From Protonemura montana (lineage: Eukaryota > Arthropoda > Insecta > Plecoptera > Nemouridae), in contig OX387606.1 in the NCBI GenBank assembly GCA_947568835.1, forward strand, positions 21,305,225 through 21,369,224: a stretch of 64,000 bases of DNA, given 5' to 3'. Made by a program: the position numbers and the translations under genes. Below are positions 45,933 to 56,600 of the stretch, in pieces; within the stretch, counting starts at the first letter, position 1; every line of letters starts with the position of its first letter. The notes below the pieces were generated by a model. The model did no database searches, was not told the DNA's origin, and saw nothing but the letters and a program-made list of their open reading frames with translations.

Positions 45933-47864
45933 ATGATTTTCGCTGTGCTGATTCTGTGGAGCCTTCTTGGCGCGACCGCAGGTAGTGCCGGGACCGGCTA
46001 CGCGAACGTCTCGAACGATGAATTCAACAAGGGGATGATTTTCATTCGGGACCCCAGCAAGAGTGTCTTGCTAAGCCAAAATAAGTGGGTCATCGCCCTC
46101 GATGTAAACATAACCCAATACGCGGCAGGTTTAGGAAACATTCTGAATACATTGAGAAATATAGGGGATTTTAACCTCACGGCAACTTCGACACTATTCC
46201 AAAACGACGCATTCAATGTAAAATCAACCCTTGACAAAGATGTCGCGACTCTGTTTTCAGCCGCGCATCAAATTGAGACGCAACTATATAACATTATGCT
46301 TACCTTAGCCCCTGCGAACCGTATGAACAAACGTAGCCCTTTTAATTTTGTCGGTACATCCCTCAAATATCTATTTGGCACAGCGGTTAATTCCGATGTC
46401 GAAATTATAAACTCTAAATTGTCTCGTATGACCTCAACCGACGAAGAGGTCGTTCATCTGTTAGCTCACCAAATAACATTCATAAACCAAACTGCCAATG
46501 TGGGTAATCGTAACTCGGTGGACATTAGGAACCTGGCGGAAATAGCGAGTCAATTGAATGGTAAAATTACAAATGTTCAATTAGCGTTTACGAGGACAGT
46601 CGACACCATTGCACCCGCAATCAGCGATATATTCACCATTAACGCGGCAGTGCGATCCCTTGGCTACGCTCTTACGCAACTGAAGGAGAATGTAGACCAA
46701 CTTCAATCCGCTTTAGAATTAACTGCAAATAAAAAACTTAGCTCCTTCTTCTTGTCACCGGTAAAGCTTCAAAATATTTTAACCACTGTGGAACCGTTCC
46801 TGCCCAACGATCTGGAATTTATCACGTCTCTGCACCTGGACAATTTGTTTTTATACTACGAGCTAGCAAGGGTCTGCGCCACGGCTTACGGCAACACCAT
46901 CCGCCTGTTCATTACAATACCCGTGAAGGCAAACAATCGCTATTTCGACCTGTACCAAAGTCACGTACTCCCAACCATATTCAGGAACCACAGTGCCGTT
47001 TATATCAAGCCTTCCCATCCCTTCTTTGCAATTTCCAAGGACAAACAACTATTTGTGGAGCTAAATAACCACGATTTGGACGCTTGTGAGGAAGGAGTAA
47101 TAAAGATTTGCCCTCCACTAAAAGCTATCCGAAAGGCGAGCGCCGGACAGTCTTGTCTCCTGGCTCTGTTCAATGGCGACGAGGCGACGGCTAGTCTGCT
47201 GTGCGAACGAGAAATTTCCCTGTTCTACCATCCCTCAGTTTTCCGTGCACTCGATAGTGACACGTGGTTTTACAGCGTCCTGACCGAGTCACTGACCATT
47301 CAATGTCCCGCTGCAAGTGGCGCGTCAAACCAAATTTCAACATTAACGATTAAAGGAACCGGGAAAATTACGGTCCCGTCGAATTGCTATGTGTACAGCA
47401 ACACATTTGTTTTGTTCCCCCACGTATCAGAGTCTGTGGACCTTTCCACGCATGTGGAGTTTCATGTACCACTAACCCCGGACATCTTTTCACCGACCGG
47501 ATCTACCCCTGTACATTCTCTCGGCACCACCGACCAAATAGAGACTGTTTTAAAAACCATCTTGCAAAATAAGAGCCCACCCCTTGTTATTCCAATGCAT
47601 CAGTGGGAAACTCAGCTACGCTTAATCGAAGCACAAAGTAAAATACCAATTTCGGCACACCATTTGTCTCTCTCTATTTCGTCGACTGCACTTTTTGTAA
47701 TCTTAGTTCCGCTACTCTATCTCTCGTGGAGATACCGTAAGCTTATTTTTAAGCATAAAAAGAAAATTGTAAAGGAGCAGGAACTATTAATGCTCAACGA
47801 GTCTCCTGAAAACGGTGACAAAACCGTCAGCAAGCCGAGACCTTACGCTAAGGCTGTGGCGTGA
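45933..47864 (+). CDS. env: Envelope glycoprotein, baculovirus-F-like fusion type
   Basis: Env would be a surface membrane protein mediating attachment and membrane fusion of enveloped particles. The ATG opens 643 residues. Residues ~2-18 are a hydrophobic signal peptide. A dibasic, furin-type site (NKR) ends at residue 134 (46332-46334). It is followed at once by SPFNFVG and then KYLFGT, the hallmark of the fusion-peptide start in baculovirus F and errantivirus Env proteins. The ectodomain has several NxT/NxS sites and paired cysteines (for example around residues 385-430). Residues ~580-602 are a hydrophobic membrane anchor, followed by a basic cytoplasmic tail (RYRK, KHKKK). The frame is uninterrupted. 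Function is inferred from architecture only. Confidence 0.9.
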   Translation: MIFAVLILWSLLGATAGSAGTGYANVSNDEFNKGMIFIRDPSKSVLLSQNKWVIALDVNITQYAAGLGNILNTLRNIGDFNLTATSTLFQNDAFNVKSTLDKDVATLFSAAHQIETQLYNIMLTLAPANRMNKRSPFNFVGTSLKYLFGTAVNSDVEIINSKLSRMTSTDEEVVHLLAHQITFINQTANVGNRNSVDIRNLAEIASQLNGKITNVQLAFTRTVDTIAPAISDIFTINAAVRSLGYALTQLKENVDQLQSALELTANKKLSSFFLSPVKLQNILTTVEPFLPNDLEFITSLHLDNLFLYYELARVCATAYGNTIRLFITIPVKANNRYFDLYQSHVLPTIFRNHSAVYIKPSHPFFAISKDKQLFVELNNHDLDACEEGVIKICPPLKAIRKASAGQSCLLALFNGDEATASLLCEREISLFYHPSVFRALDSDTWFYSVLTESLTIQCPAASGASNQISTLTIKGTGKITVPSNCYVYSNTFVLFPHVSESVDLSTHVEFHVPLTPDIFSPTGSTPVHSLGTTDQIETVLKTILQNKSPPLVIPMHQWETQLRLIEAQSKIPISAHHLSLSISSTALFVILVPLLYLSWRYRKLIFKHKKKIVKEQELLMLNESPENGDKTVSKPRPYAKAVA

Positions 47865-48563
47865 TATGAACCAACTTGCGAAATCATTCCTTATAACTTT
47901 ACAATATGTCACTATTTACTTTACAATAAGTCGTACTGTCAAACGTCGTAACCATAATTCATGTAAACTAACAAACGTCTATGTCTCGTAATAACGATCA
48001 AGTTATCATTGGTTAATTGTCATGTTATTTGTAAATACACCGAACTAATCTCGAACGCCACCACAAATCGGAGACTTTCGTCGTGTGGCCTGCGCCGACC
48101 GACAACGATTGCGACGGAACAGCTCTTGCGAATGCACCCTGTCCCTGGAAGCGCAGCTACATCCTCAGCGACGACGGCAAAAGTCCTTCCTGAAGAAGGC
48201 CGGCGGAATGAAAATCCACTCACCACGCCGTTCAACCCGACAGCTCACGCAGGTCTTGGAACGACACGCAATGCATCTGCGTTTCGAATGCACCCTGACC
48301 GACCACCAAGTGCAGCTCCATCCACAGCAACGGCGGCGACAACCCTTCGCACAGGGGACCAGCGGTATGAAACGCCGACAATATCTCGTACGTCGCCACT
48401 TACTACGCCATTCTACCCGTCAGCTCGTTCAGCTAGCGTTAACCCAGGACTTGGATCGAATTCCCATCAGCTAAGCGCCGCAATACGTTTGTACCAGACT
48501 AAAGACGTTTCGTGTATCTACATTCTTGTAAACAATAACCAATGGAAAAATGAGAGCCCGACA

Positions 48564-48564
<1 letters not shown>

Positions 48565-48604
<40 letters not shown>
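48565..48604 (+). repeat. 40-A homopolymer inside the LTR element
   Basis: An uninterrupted run of 40 A, about 700 bp after the env stop and 530 bp before the 3' LTR. Such a run is unusual inside an LTR element. It suggests capture of a polyadenylated RNA end or insertion of a poly-A-tailed retroposon. Confidence 0.95.
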
Positions 48605-48606
<2 letters not shown>

Positions 48607-49121
48607 GATATTAAATCTAGCACCTACAACTACCATTGCCCTTTGATTGTACCGACATTTGTATTGTTCAATTTTGTAACCTAGGCTAAATAATCTCTTT
48701 AATGATAATTATCATAATAATAATAGTTTACTGCTCCAAATTGATCTTTGTTAGAATCTTGTAGAATTTAGATTGTGGAATTGTACACTCTCTTCACAAA
48801 TCTTTGTTAGAACCTAGACAAATGTTTCTCCAACATGGACCATGTAAGATTTGATTGACAAGATTTGGTTTGAGATTTCATGAGGGTTGAAGATTGATTA
48901 ATAATACTTTATTTGATTTGATTAAGATTTGTGTAATACGTAACATTTAGGGACTTACGCAAGCACTTGCCCTCTGTAAACCAACAAAGGTAGGGCGTAT
49001 TCATTCAAATGCTTTCCTAATAAGTACCCATGTAAATTGTTTAGATGTTAATTAACTTTAAGGCCGTCCAAACGCTCACATGGAGCTTCACCCTCGTTAG
49101 AGGATGACGCTCCTTTTCCAT

Positions 49122-49133
49122 GGGGGGGAGGCA
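49122..49133 (+). promoter_or_regulatory. Polypurine tract (plus-strand primer)
   Basis: The sequence GGGGGGGAGGCA ends exactly at the 3' LTR boundary. This is the position and composition expected of the RNase H-resistant primer for plus-strand DNA synthesis. Confidence 0.85.
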
Positions 49134-49670
49134 TGTAATAAGGCACATTCCACGAACATGTATTCTGTCATTTTGTCCTCAAACCTTCTCACGCTTTCTA
49201 AATTCTTACCCTCCCGACTCTTAGCAAGTCACCTAGTTTACAACCCCTTTTGACGTAACTTCCAACAATGGCTCTCGGCCTTCGTCCTCGAGCCCACAGT
49301 GTCCTGCACCTCATGGGTGTCGCCCGAGGGCAGACGCCAGCTATTATAGTGACTGCCTTAAATACAGCTCCCGCCCCAAAACTCGCTCTCTTTCCGGCGA
49401 CCCTTCAACCTGTGCGGACGTGCCAACGTGAGATCAACTTATAACATGTAAGCCACAATAAACTGTCTCATTCTAACTAGCATGTAGTTTAGTCACTAGA
49501 CACACGACTCCATATCCATCCTCGACGTGTAGCGTCCTAACGGACAAGGACCCATCCAGCCTCCGGAGGTCGTTCGTCTCCACGCTACCCTACGAACGTG
49601 GTGGCAGCGGATACTCTACGCTACCAAGTAGATCTAGCACTGCGCCTCGTCAAGGCAGCAGGTTGTTACA
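49134..49670 (+). repeat. 3' long terminal repeat (537 bp)
   Basis: Same length as the 5' LTR and no difference found by eye. It ends TGTTACA and is followed by CCTG, the repeated target site. The AATAAA at 49457-49462 would serve as the polyadenylation signal. Confidence 0.97.
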
Positions 49671-49674
49671 CCTG
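49671..49674 (+). other. Target-site duplication, right copy (CCTG)
   Basis: Matches the four bases at 39831-39834, which shows that both LTRs belong to one insertion and that no recombination has exchanged the flanks. Confidence 0.85.
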
Positions 49675-50500
49675 TATGATTTGATTTTCCGTTTAAGTCG
49701 GTAAACAATTTCGTAAATCTTGAGTGGCAAGAAAACTATTCGATAGAATTTTCTGAAAAATGCAGAGAATGTAAGAAAAAAAAGCTTAAAAGTGTCGTGA
49801 AATTTTCATTAAAATCGAGTGAGGCGTTTAGTCGGTAGAGAACAAAACAAACACACGGGCAACTTTTCAAGGCTAGTGAAATTGAAGATCTCGCTTCATT
49901 TTACACGAGTGTTTTTTATATCCACGGGGGTCTGGCTCGAGCAGGAAACCTCCAGGTTTGAAACTACGATGGAAATGCTTGTCACGGACTGATGACGTAG
50001 ATCCAAGATCTGTCCCAGACAGAGTATTTCCACTCGTTTGCATGAAATTGATGAAAATGCATTTCGCGCAGCAAAAAAACCAAGTCAATTCCGCGTCGGC
50101 ATGCGTCGACCGCGGCAGCGTCCCGGACAACGGGGACTGCGTTGTGAGAGGGGGTGGCCGTCGATGATCGGAAAGGGAGGCGGTCAACGCCGACCCGGGC
50201 CCAGCACGACCGGAAGCACTATACGAGTGACCAGGGGACACAGAAAACCTCTCTCCGCGCGCCGCGGCGAAAATTTTTTCATTTTTCCACGCGCGTCGTT
50301 GCTGAATAATAGATTGTATCGGCGTTGTGTCGACGGCACGGGGTCGACACGGGGAGCAACCACGACCCGGGCTGCAGTTTCATGCCAACACAATTACACG
50401 AGGACCAGCAATGTGACCAACATTTTTATTTAGCAGCAAAACGATGGCTGGTGTGACTCAGCGATGATACATACATATGATGGCAATCCCTTTTAACCAT
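49675..50500. other. Non-coding region
   Basis: About 830 bp with no supported gene. Overlapping frames of 70-130 codons at 49873-50433 lie on both strands, have no domain, and coincide with a GC-rich patch. Confidence 0.45.
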
Positions 50501-50880
50501 TTGCTGACAGCTATTGTCAGAGTCGCAGCGCTGATGTTAAACATACTAGAGAGCAAACGAGCCGGCAACACGTGGTGATGGTAGCTGCCACCCGATGGAG
50601 CTTGCAGCCGTTCTTTTTTAATAAAACTCTAAAATTAAATAATTACAACTCAAAATGTCAATGAGGTTGAGCATCAATGAAGATTATTTGAGTGTTAGCC
50701 AGTCATTTATGCGAGTTATCTGCCAGAAAAAACAAAATTAAATTCCTTAACTATAATATGGTCACGCCACCTAGCAGCATCTACCATTGTTGTCTATAAA
50801 GTAGTTCAAAGGTAGACATTTCAGCGATGACAGTTAAACAATAGCGCTGTGACTCTGACTTGACCTGTAAATCCAATGTT
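50501..50880 (+). mobile_element. Family B MITE-like copy, complete
   Basis: The left end carries TTGTCAGAGTCGCAGCGCTG followed by ATGTTAAAC. The right end (50832-50880) reads CAATAGCGCTGTGACTCTGA and then CTTGACCTGTAAATCCAATG, the inverted terminus. Internal landmarks are CGGCAACACGTGGTGATGGT, ACCCGATGGAGCTTGCAGCC and an AT-rich stretch. Length is about 380 bp, with no coding capacity. Confidence 0.85.
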
Positions 50881-51078
50881 TGAACATTCCCAAGTCACTT
50901 TTCATCCTCAACTACCCGAGTTTTAGGTCGCTGTTGAATTTGCGGCAACACAGAAAGGCAGCGCTCATCATCTCCGACCTTCTCGACGTAAAAATCGGAC
51001 GCGACGATTTTAAAACGCTAAACATCTTTCCGGTTCGTCCTAATTCCTCGATGTAATTGATTTACGACCGCCCTCTTT

Positions 51079-51100
51079 CGAGCGAGCGAGCGAGCGAGCG
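51079..51100 (+). repeat. GAGC tetranucleotide microsatellite
   Basis: About five GAGC units in a row. Confidence 0.85.
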
Positions 51101-51288
51101 GCGACGCAACATTTCGCTAAAGAGTCATGAGCCCGGCTCAGAGTCTGCATACAAATGGGCCGCGGGTTCGTTTCCCGACTACCAATACGAGTCTTTTACA
51201 TTTAATTCTACCGGGGGACCAATAATTGTGTACGTGGCGGGAGGGGGTTCTCAAAAACTTTGCCCACCTCGAGGGGCGGAGAGGGGGA

Positions 51289-51302
51289 GGGGGGGGGGGG
51301 GG
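51289..51302 (+). repeat. Poly-G tract (14 G)
   Basis: Fourteen uninterrupted G, preceded by interrupted G runs from about 51274. Confidence 0.95.
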
Positions 51303-51461
51303 CGGCGTGCCCCACGTTGGAAGGTTTTAACAGCCTCCTCGAGATTTGAGCGGCGTTTAAAGAGGACGACGTCGATCTGCTCGGGATATCTTGAAACTTC
51401 TTACTTTGGATGATGCTACGCTTGAGTGAACTCCACTTGCCGGTAACGTTGGCACGGAAGA

Positions 51462-51476
51462 GGGGGGGGGGGGGGG
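51462..51476 (+). repeat. Poly-G tract (15 G)
   Basis: Uninterrupted run of 15 G, only about 160 bp from another G tract. Confidence 0.95.
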
Positions 51477-53544
51477 CGCGATTGGCGTGCACGGCAAGTT
51501 TTTCCGACGCCGCCAGGTCACAGGGTCGCAGTTTCTGTCAGACGTGAAGGGTGCATTTGGTCCCTTGCATGTGCGGACTGACGGGTCTTTTACCTTTCCA
51601 CGCGATTACCGCCACGTGTGGTCAAAGTTGCATCATTCGAGGCGATCTCGATTTGCATGTGGAGCCGCTTTTTGAATTATTAAAAATAAATACATACACT
51701 TCATGTTGACAGCGCAAAAAAATTGTCGCATCTTTGCAAGAAACATGAGGGCATCGGCCACATGCAGTCAGCGCTGCGGGCAAAGATCAAAGGAATTTCG
51801 TCGGTGAATTACTTCGCTGCCGGGCGGATATTTCCTGAGCGCATTAACCGAATTAGGAATGTCCGCGACGCTAAACATCGAGCTGGTGCTGTTGCAGTTC
51901 TATAACGGAAGGCTGCTCTGGACTGCGCTAGTCTGCAGTTTTTATAATGATTCAAATGTTAGGTACCCTAAGAAACGCCGTACCTTGGGTTTTATGATGA
52001 CCTTTTGCCATAGTGCAGGCTTGCATGATACTGTTTGAAAGCTCAAAACCAATTCTGCTAGCCACCAAGAATTGTTATTCCCGAAAACAGTCCCAATTAG
52101 TCCGAGATTAGCCACCAAAGTCGCGCGTTTGTCCCTGCCTTAGGATTCTTACATTTAGTGTAAAGCTGCAAATCGATGAGCTAGCAATTCTGTTTGCATA
52201 GCTTCCCTCTTTCTATCACAAGAAGTGAAATCGCACAGAATAGGTTCGAACAATAGCGCTCTACGAGACACTCAAGATGAACTGGCCACAAACGAACTTC
52301 GATCTACGACACGAGATTTTTGACCTACGCCGAGAAACAAAATGCCATCACGCCTCTCCTTGACACACGGCCCGGCGAATAAAACGTGCCGAGTGTGCGT
52401 CGGCGCAGAGAGGTCCGTCCCGAGCTGGAAATGTGATTACATGTGTGACGCGGGGATCATGGAACAAAGGAGGAAAGAAAGTGGCAGTAAAGAAAGGGCG
52501 GCAGCGAGGGGACCGTCAAGGGTTGATATTGTCAATATACACGGAGATAACGCTCCAGGCGGCGCTGGCCACTTCTCATTCTCGGCGACACGTATTCCAG
52601 TTGGCGAACGTGCAGCCCGGCAGCGCAACAAGTCGGCCTCGGCGTACGCATGTCACGAGACCCACGGCGAGGGTGATTTCAAGACGTAGCCAAGATTTCC
52701 ACGAGACGGTGGAAATAATCCGCGCGAGATCCTGCGACAGCAATCTCATCACATATGGGCCGTGTCCCGTCACATCTTTTCCACGCTTTCCCTGTGACGA
52801 AACGTGTTTGATATTTTATCGATATTACACGAGGATGTCTGTCGGAGAGTGAGACCTTGTTCTTCGAGCCAGTACGCGCGACTTCCGGCGAACGCGTCGG
52901 CGAACCAAAGTGCGCCGGGCGAAACTTTCGCAAAGGTTTTTATTATTAATCTCATTTGGAAAACTCACACTTGGAGCACGGGCGACAGTTTAATCCGCGG
53001 ATTAAAACTAATCCGCGGGCGCTATCAATTCGGCGCGCTCGGCAGGCGAGGGCTTTCACGGATCCGTGTTTATTTCCAAATCAATCCGACGATCGAATAT
53101 CAATTCCAGTGCGACCCTCCCTGCTAAACTACGGCGATTCAAAACACTGTATTATATGTGCAGGATTATTTCCTTTTCATAGACGCAAACACACATACAC
53201 ATACATAGAAGTGAGATTATGTAAGAACGCCATGGCCGGCTCGGCCGGGCAAGGTTCCAGGGCCGACCCGTGGGATTTGGGAGCGGGTTCGGGAACGCGG
53301 CAGGGTTGACGCCCCAAGGAGAGCTCCATGGCTGCCACGCCAAAAGTATCCTATTGTTTCTTTGTGGTAATGGTAGGCACCCTAAGTTCTGAAACGAAAA
53401 TTGGGCAAAGTTTGTACGAAAGTGCGGGAATATTTTCACCTTGGTTTGAGTTTAGTGCCGGATTGGCTCGATATTCTGCCACTTCATATGATGTCGCATG
53501 TCACAAAGGTCTTCGAGGAGAATCATGCATGGGTGAGACATGTC

Positions 53545-53665
53545 CCACACCTCCCTTCCAGTCTAGGTTAGGTTCATCATCAACCACTCATTCACCGACG
53601 CCATTAGACCGGTGCCACATGGCCCGTTGTCAAAACAGTGCCTCGTCAAACACAACAAATCAATC
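53545..53665 (-). mobile_element. Dispersed repeat family A, copy 5 (5' part only)
   Basis: Minus-oriented fragment that includes CACTCATTCACCGACGCCAT, GGTGCCACATGGCCCGTTGT and CAAAACAGTGCCTCGTCAAA. These match the first ~120 bp of the family. The GC-rich core and 3' part are absent. Confidence 0.65.
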
Positions 53666-56600
53666 GCAAGACGCATGTTAATTTATTTCTCCTCTCGCCA
53701 CAACGGCCAAGGCGATGACCATCGCCTTGGCCCCGAACGCCGCGGCGCAAAAATGTGTGCCGCGGGAGCCACGGGTCGGTATCTGCAGTCGCCGTCGGAG
53801 ATCGATAGCCCGTCTCCCGACTCGCGTCCCTCGCCGACATCACGCACCCGTATTATTTTATGATCTTCCTCGCGTGGCGAACGCAATCTGGAGCCCGGGG
53901 AACGGAACCCGGGTAATAATACATCGCATATTATTACAACGCTGCACCCCGATAAGGGTTGAAACCACGCGGTGAGGAGGGGGTGTGGGGAGGGGGAGGG
54001 CGAAGACGGAAAGTTGATGAGGTGCAAATGAATGGCTCTTGCCTCATGCCCCAAGTAAGCCAACACTTGCTGTTAGGTATTAACTAGTGCTGTTGTGCCA
54101 GTCCATCGTCTCAAGTGGGTTACGGTTTTATTATGCAAGGGGTCGAATGAAATTGTTAAGGGTGGGGATATACCACTCTATATTTCGATAACGTGTTGCA
54201 AAAATTATTTGTCCCCCTCCCCCACCCGCCAATAAAACAGCGGGACGTGAAGGCTAATTTTGAGGATGAAAGCGTTTTCAATGGAAGATCAAAAGGATAA
54301 GCGAAAAATCAATTTATATAATTGCATGAAACATGCTGATCAGATACCGCGAGATAATTGTTCTTTTCAACCGAAATTAATTTTATTTGATCATTGAAAA
54401 GCAGTGCTTACTCGTCGGCGACATTTCCCCCCTCTCTCTTGCTCTCTCTTTCTATGGAGTGGGGAATATTTGACGATCGGTTGGTAGCATTGCCTTGAAT
54501 GTATTACTTCTCTGCCCGCATGTTGGCTAACGTGCTCCGGGGTGCAAGTCGACGGGAGTTGGGGGATGGGATTTAGGGGTTGATGCGGCAGACTGCCGGC
54601 AGTCGGTCGGCACCCTCTGACGCACCCACGACGGCGACCTCACCGCGGCGACGACCGTCTTTACAAGCAATTAGAGGCCGCATGCCGGCGATGTTTGCGT
54701 ACTGCTGCACGACGCGCCCCCTCCCCCCCTACAGCCCCTTGCGATATGAGACTTGATAATGAAGATCTCAACTGTCGATCTTGCGAATTCTCGGCGGGCT
54801 TTTCATTTTGAAATGCGTGGAAATTAAAAGTTAACGGTGATTTGTTGGGCTAGCAGTGTTTTTATGACAACATATCAAATTTCACCTGTCCTGAGGACCA
54901 TATCCTTAGTGGCTTCTTAGTGGCAAGTGAAATCAAACTTTGTTCCCAACGTTTTGAAACATGATCCAGTAACTTTACCTGGAATGATAGCTCGACTGAC
55001 TTGACATCCCGTAAGAAAACAACCAACAAGCGCACCTTGCCAAGGGTTCCTGGACGCATTTAGCTTAAATTCCAGAGTCGCTTATCAATAAAACAAACCC
55101 TCCTAACGGTGTCCTGCTCAAAACTTATCGGTTGACATGGCGGCCATTTCAAGTGCCACTAACCAACGCGTTATCCAAATGAAATGGCGTCTAGATATCC
55201 ACGTCCCCACGGCACGCGCAACGTGTAATTTGATTGGCGGAAATGGTATGAAAATTCAGTCTCTGCAAGCATCTGACATCTGAGGGATGTAACGTAGGTA
55301 CCTTATGCTATACATAATGCATTAGAGATATGGGTTATGACCCCCTGGGACGTTGGCAGCCGGTCTACTGCTGCTTCGAAGAAGTTTCGTTCGGGTGAGA
55401 TTAGTTGCAAACAACTCCGAGGGGAACGGTTAAGTCAGCCGCAGTCAAATGCCGCCGCCAAATGTAGTTTTCGAGGTTTCAAGCTCGAAGATAATTGAAT
55501 TTCACACAGTAATCAACCGAGCAGTGGCCACCAGAGCAACAGCTCTGCACTTGCGAGCAAGACGTATTTGTAGGTTATGTCAGCTCATTACTCAACTCAC
55601 TCATGGCTAATTAATATAATTCGCCCAAAGAGGCTGGCTCTAGGAACGCGGACACGAGATGGCGCAGCGTGCTATTTCAAGCCAATTACGATTACTAGAT
55701 TATTTATGGAAATAAATTAACCTGCTAGACCGTGTTGCGGAACAATGCACGTTTTGTCAAAGAGCTTGCCCGCTATTAAAATTGTGGACAAATATAAATT
55801 GTAGCCCACGAAACGACATCAACGGGCGAGGCCAAAGTGTATAGCGAAACGCACCCCTGTTTTATTTTATTTTTTTGTTTCAACTGCGCAAGGGATACGA
55901 AATGAAAATGTCATCAGCAAACCGACTTGGCCGAGTGTTTTGTTCGTTGTTAATGTTTTTCTCCATTAGAAGTCCATAAATAACAGATTAGGGCGAGATA
56001 TTTCGACCAGCCATGTGTCCGTTTAAACGGGGCCACGAGCTCGGGGCCCGCGCATTGTTGAGGGCCCCTAATTGAAGGCCCCTGCCCTCTAGGACACTGC
56101 CCGCGACCGACCCCGCCCTTTATTAATTTAATTGGCCATGCCGACGACTCCGCCGAGGGGACGGCGTCAGTCACGAGACGCGACATTTCGTGAAAAGAGA
56201 CCGAAAGGGAAACGGACTGAAGTAATTAGCCGCCACCCCGGTGTCGCTGTCTCTGTCCAACGCACGCGTGCAGAGTCTCCCCGGTAATCACCGGCATTTC
56301 GCAATCGGCGACCCACGAAGCACTGACGCAATACGTTGCGTTGTTTTTTTGTTGTGATTGCAAGCCGTTTGGCAACACTGTTTAGTCTGGTATAATGCTT
56401 ACCATGAACCGTTTTAGCGCCAAATTTCAAGGTCGTTCTTCAAGGTCGTTCGACTTGGCTCCTCCCCCAGTCACGGCCTCGAGGCTGAAACAGAAATAAT
56501 GTAACAAATCGCGTTAAAGAGTGCGGTAAGAAAAATCATTGCTTCAACAGAATATGCAACAGTTGGCCGGCTCATGAAAAAATTGAAAATGCTGAGAATC

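Larger units (their letters stand above)
47865..49133 (+). other. Long post-env region with tandem duplication and internal poly-A
   Basis: These 1,269 bp separate env from the 3' LTR and contain nothing typical of retroviral genes. Positions 48129-48284 and about 48285-48460 are an imperfect tandem duplication: both start CGAATGCACCCTG and share CAGC-rich and CACTC/CAACGG motifs. Two overlapping frames remain open through it. One covers 48009-48614. The other covers 48085-48474, is strongly Arg/His/Gln-rich and repeats its own motif. Neither has an ATG at its start, so either would need splicing or a near-cognate start. A run of 40 A at 48565-48604 follows, without a good AATAAA just upstream. 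The rest (48610-49120) is AT-rich. Confidence 0.6.
39835..49670 (+). mobile_element. Complete Ty3/gypsy-class LTR element with envelope gene (insect-retrovirus-like)
   Basis: This 9,836-bp element has two 537-bp LTRs with TG...CA ends, a CCTG target duplication, a primer-binding-like site, gag, pol in the -1 frame, env and a polypurine tract. The order protease - reverse transcriptase - RNase H - integrase places it in Ty3/gypsy (Metaviridae) rather than Copia. The env gene, of the baculovirus-F-like type, aligns it with the insect errantivirus-like, potentially infectious group. Unlike many Drosophila errantiviruses, its Gag has a CCHC zinc knuckle. All three main frames are uninterrupted. 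No stop, frameshift or internal deletion is visible apart from the expected gag-pol shift. The unusual 1.27-kb post-env segment is listed separately. Confidence 0.95.
50881..53544. other. Gene-poor, partly GC-rich region
   Basis: About 2.7 kb without a supported gene. It contains a GAGC microsatellite (51079-51100) and G homopolymers at 51289-51302 and 51462-51476. Frames up to 139 codons (52433-52852) and 118 codons (51057-51413) exist, but they overlap others on both strands and show no domain. Confidence 0.45.
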
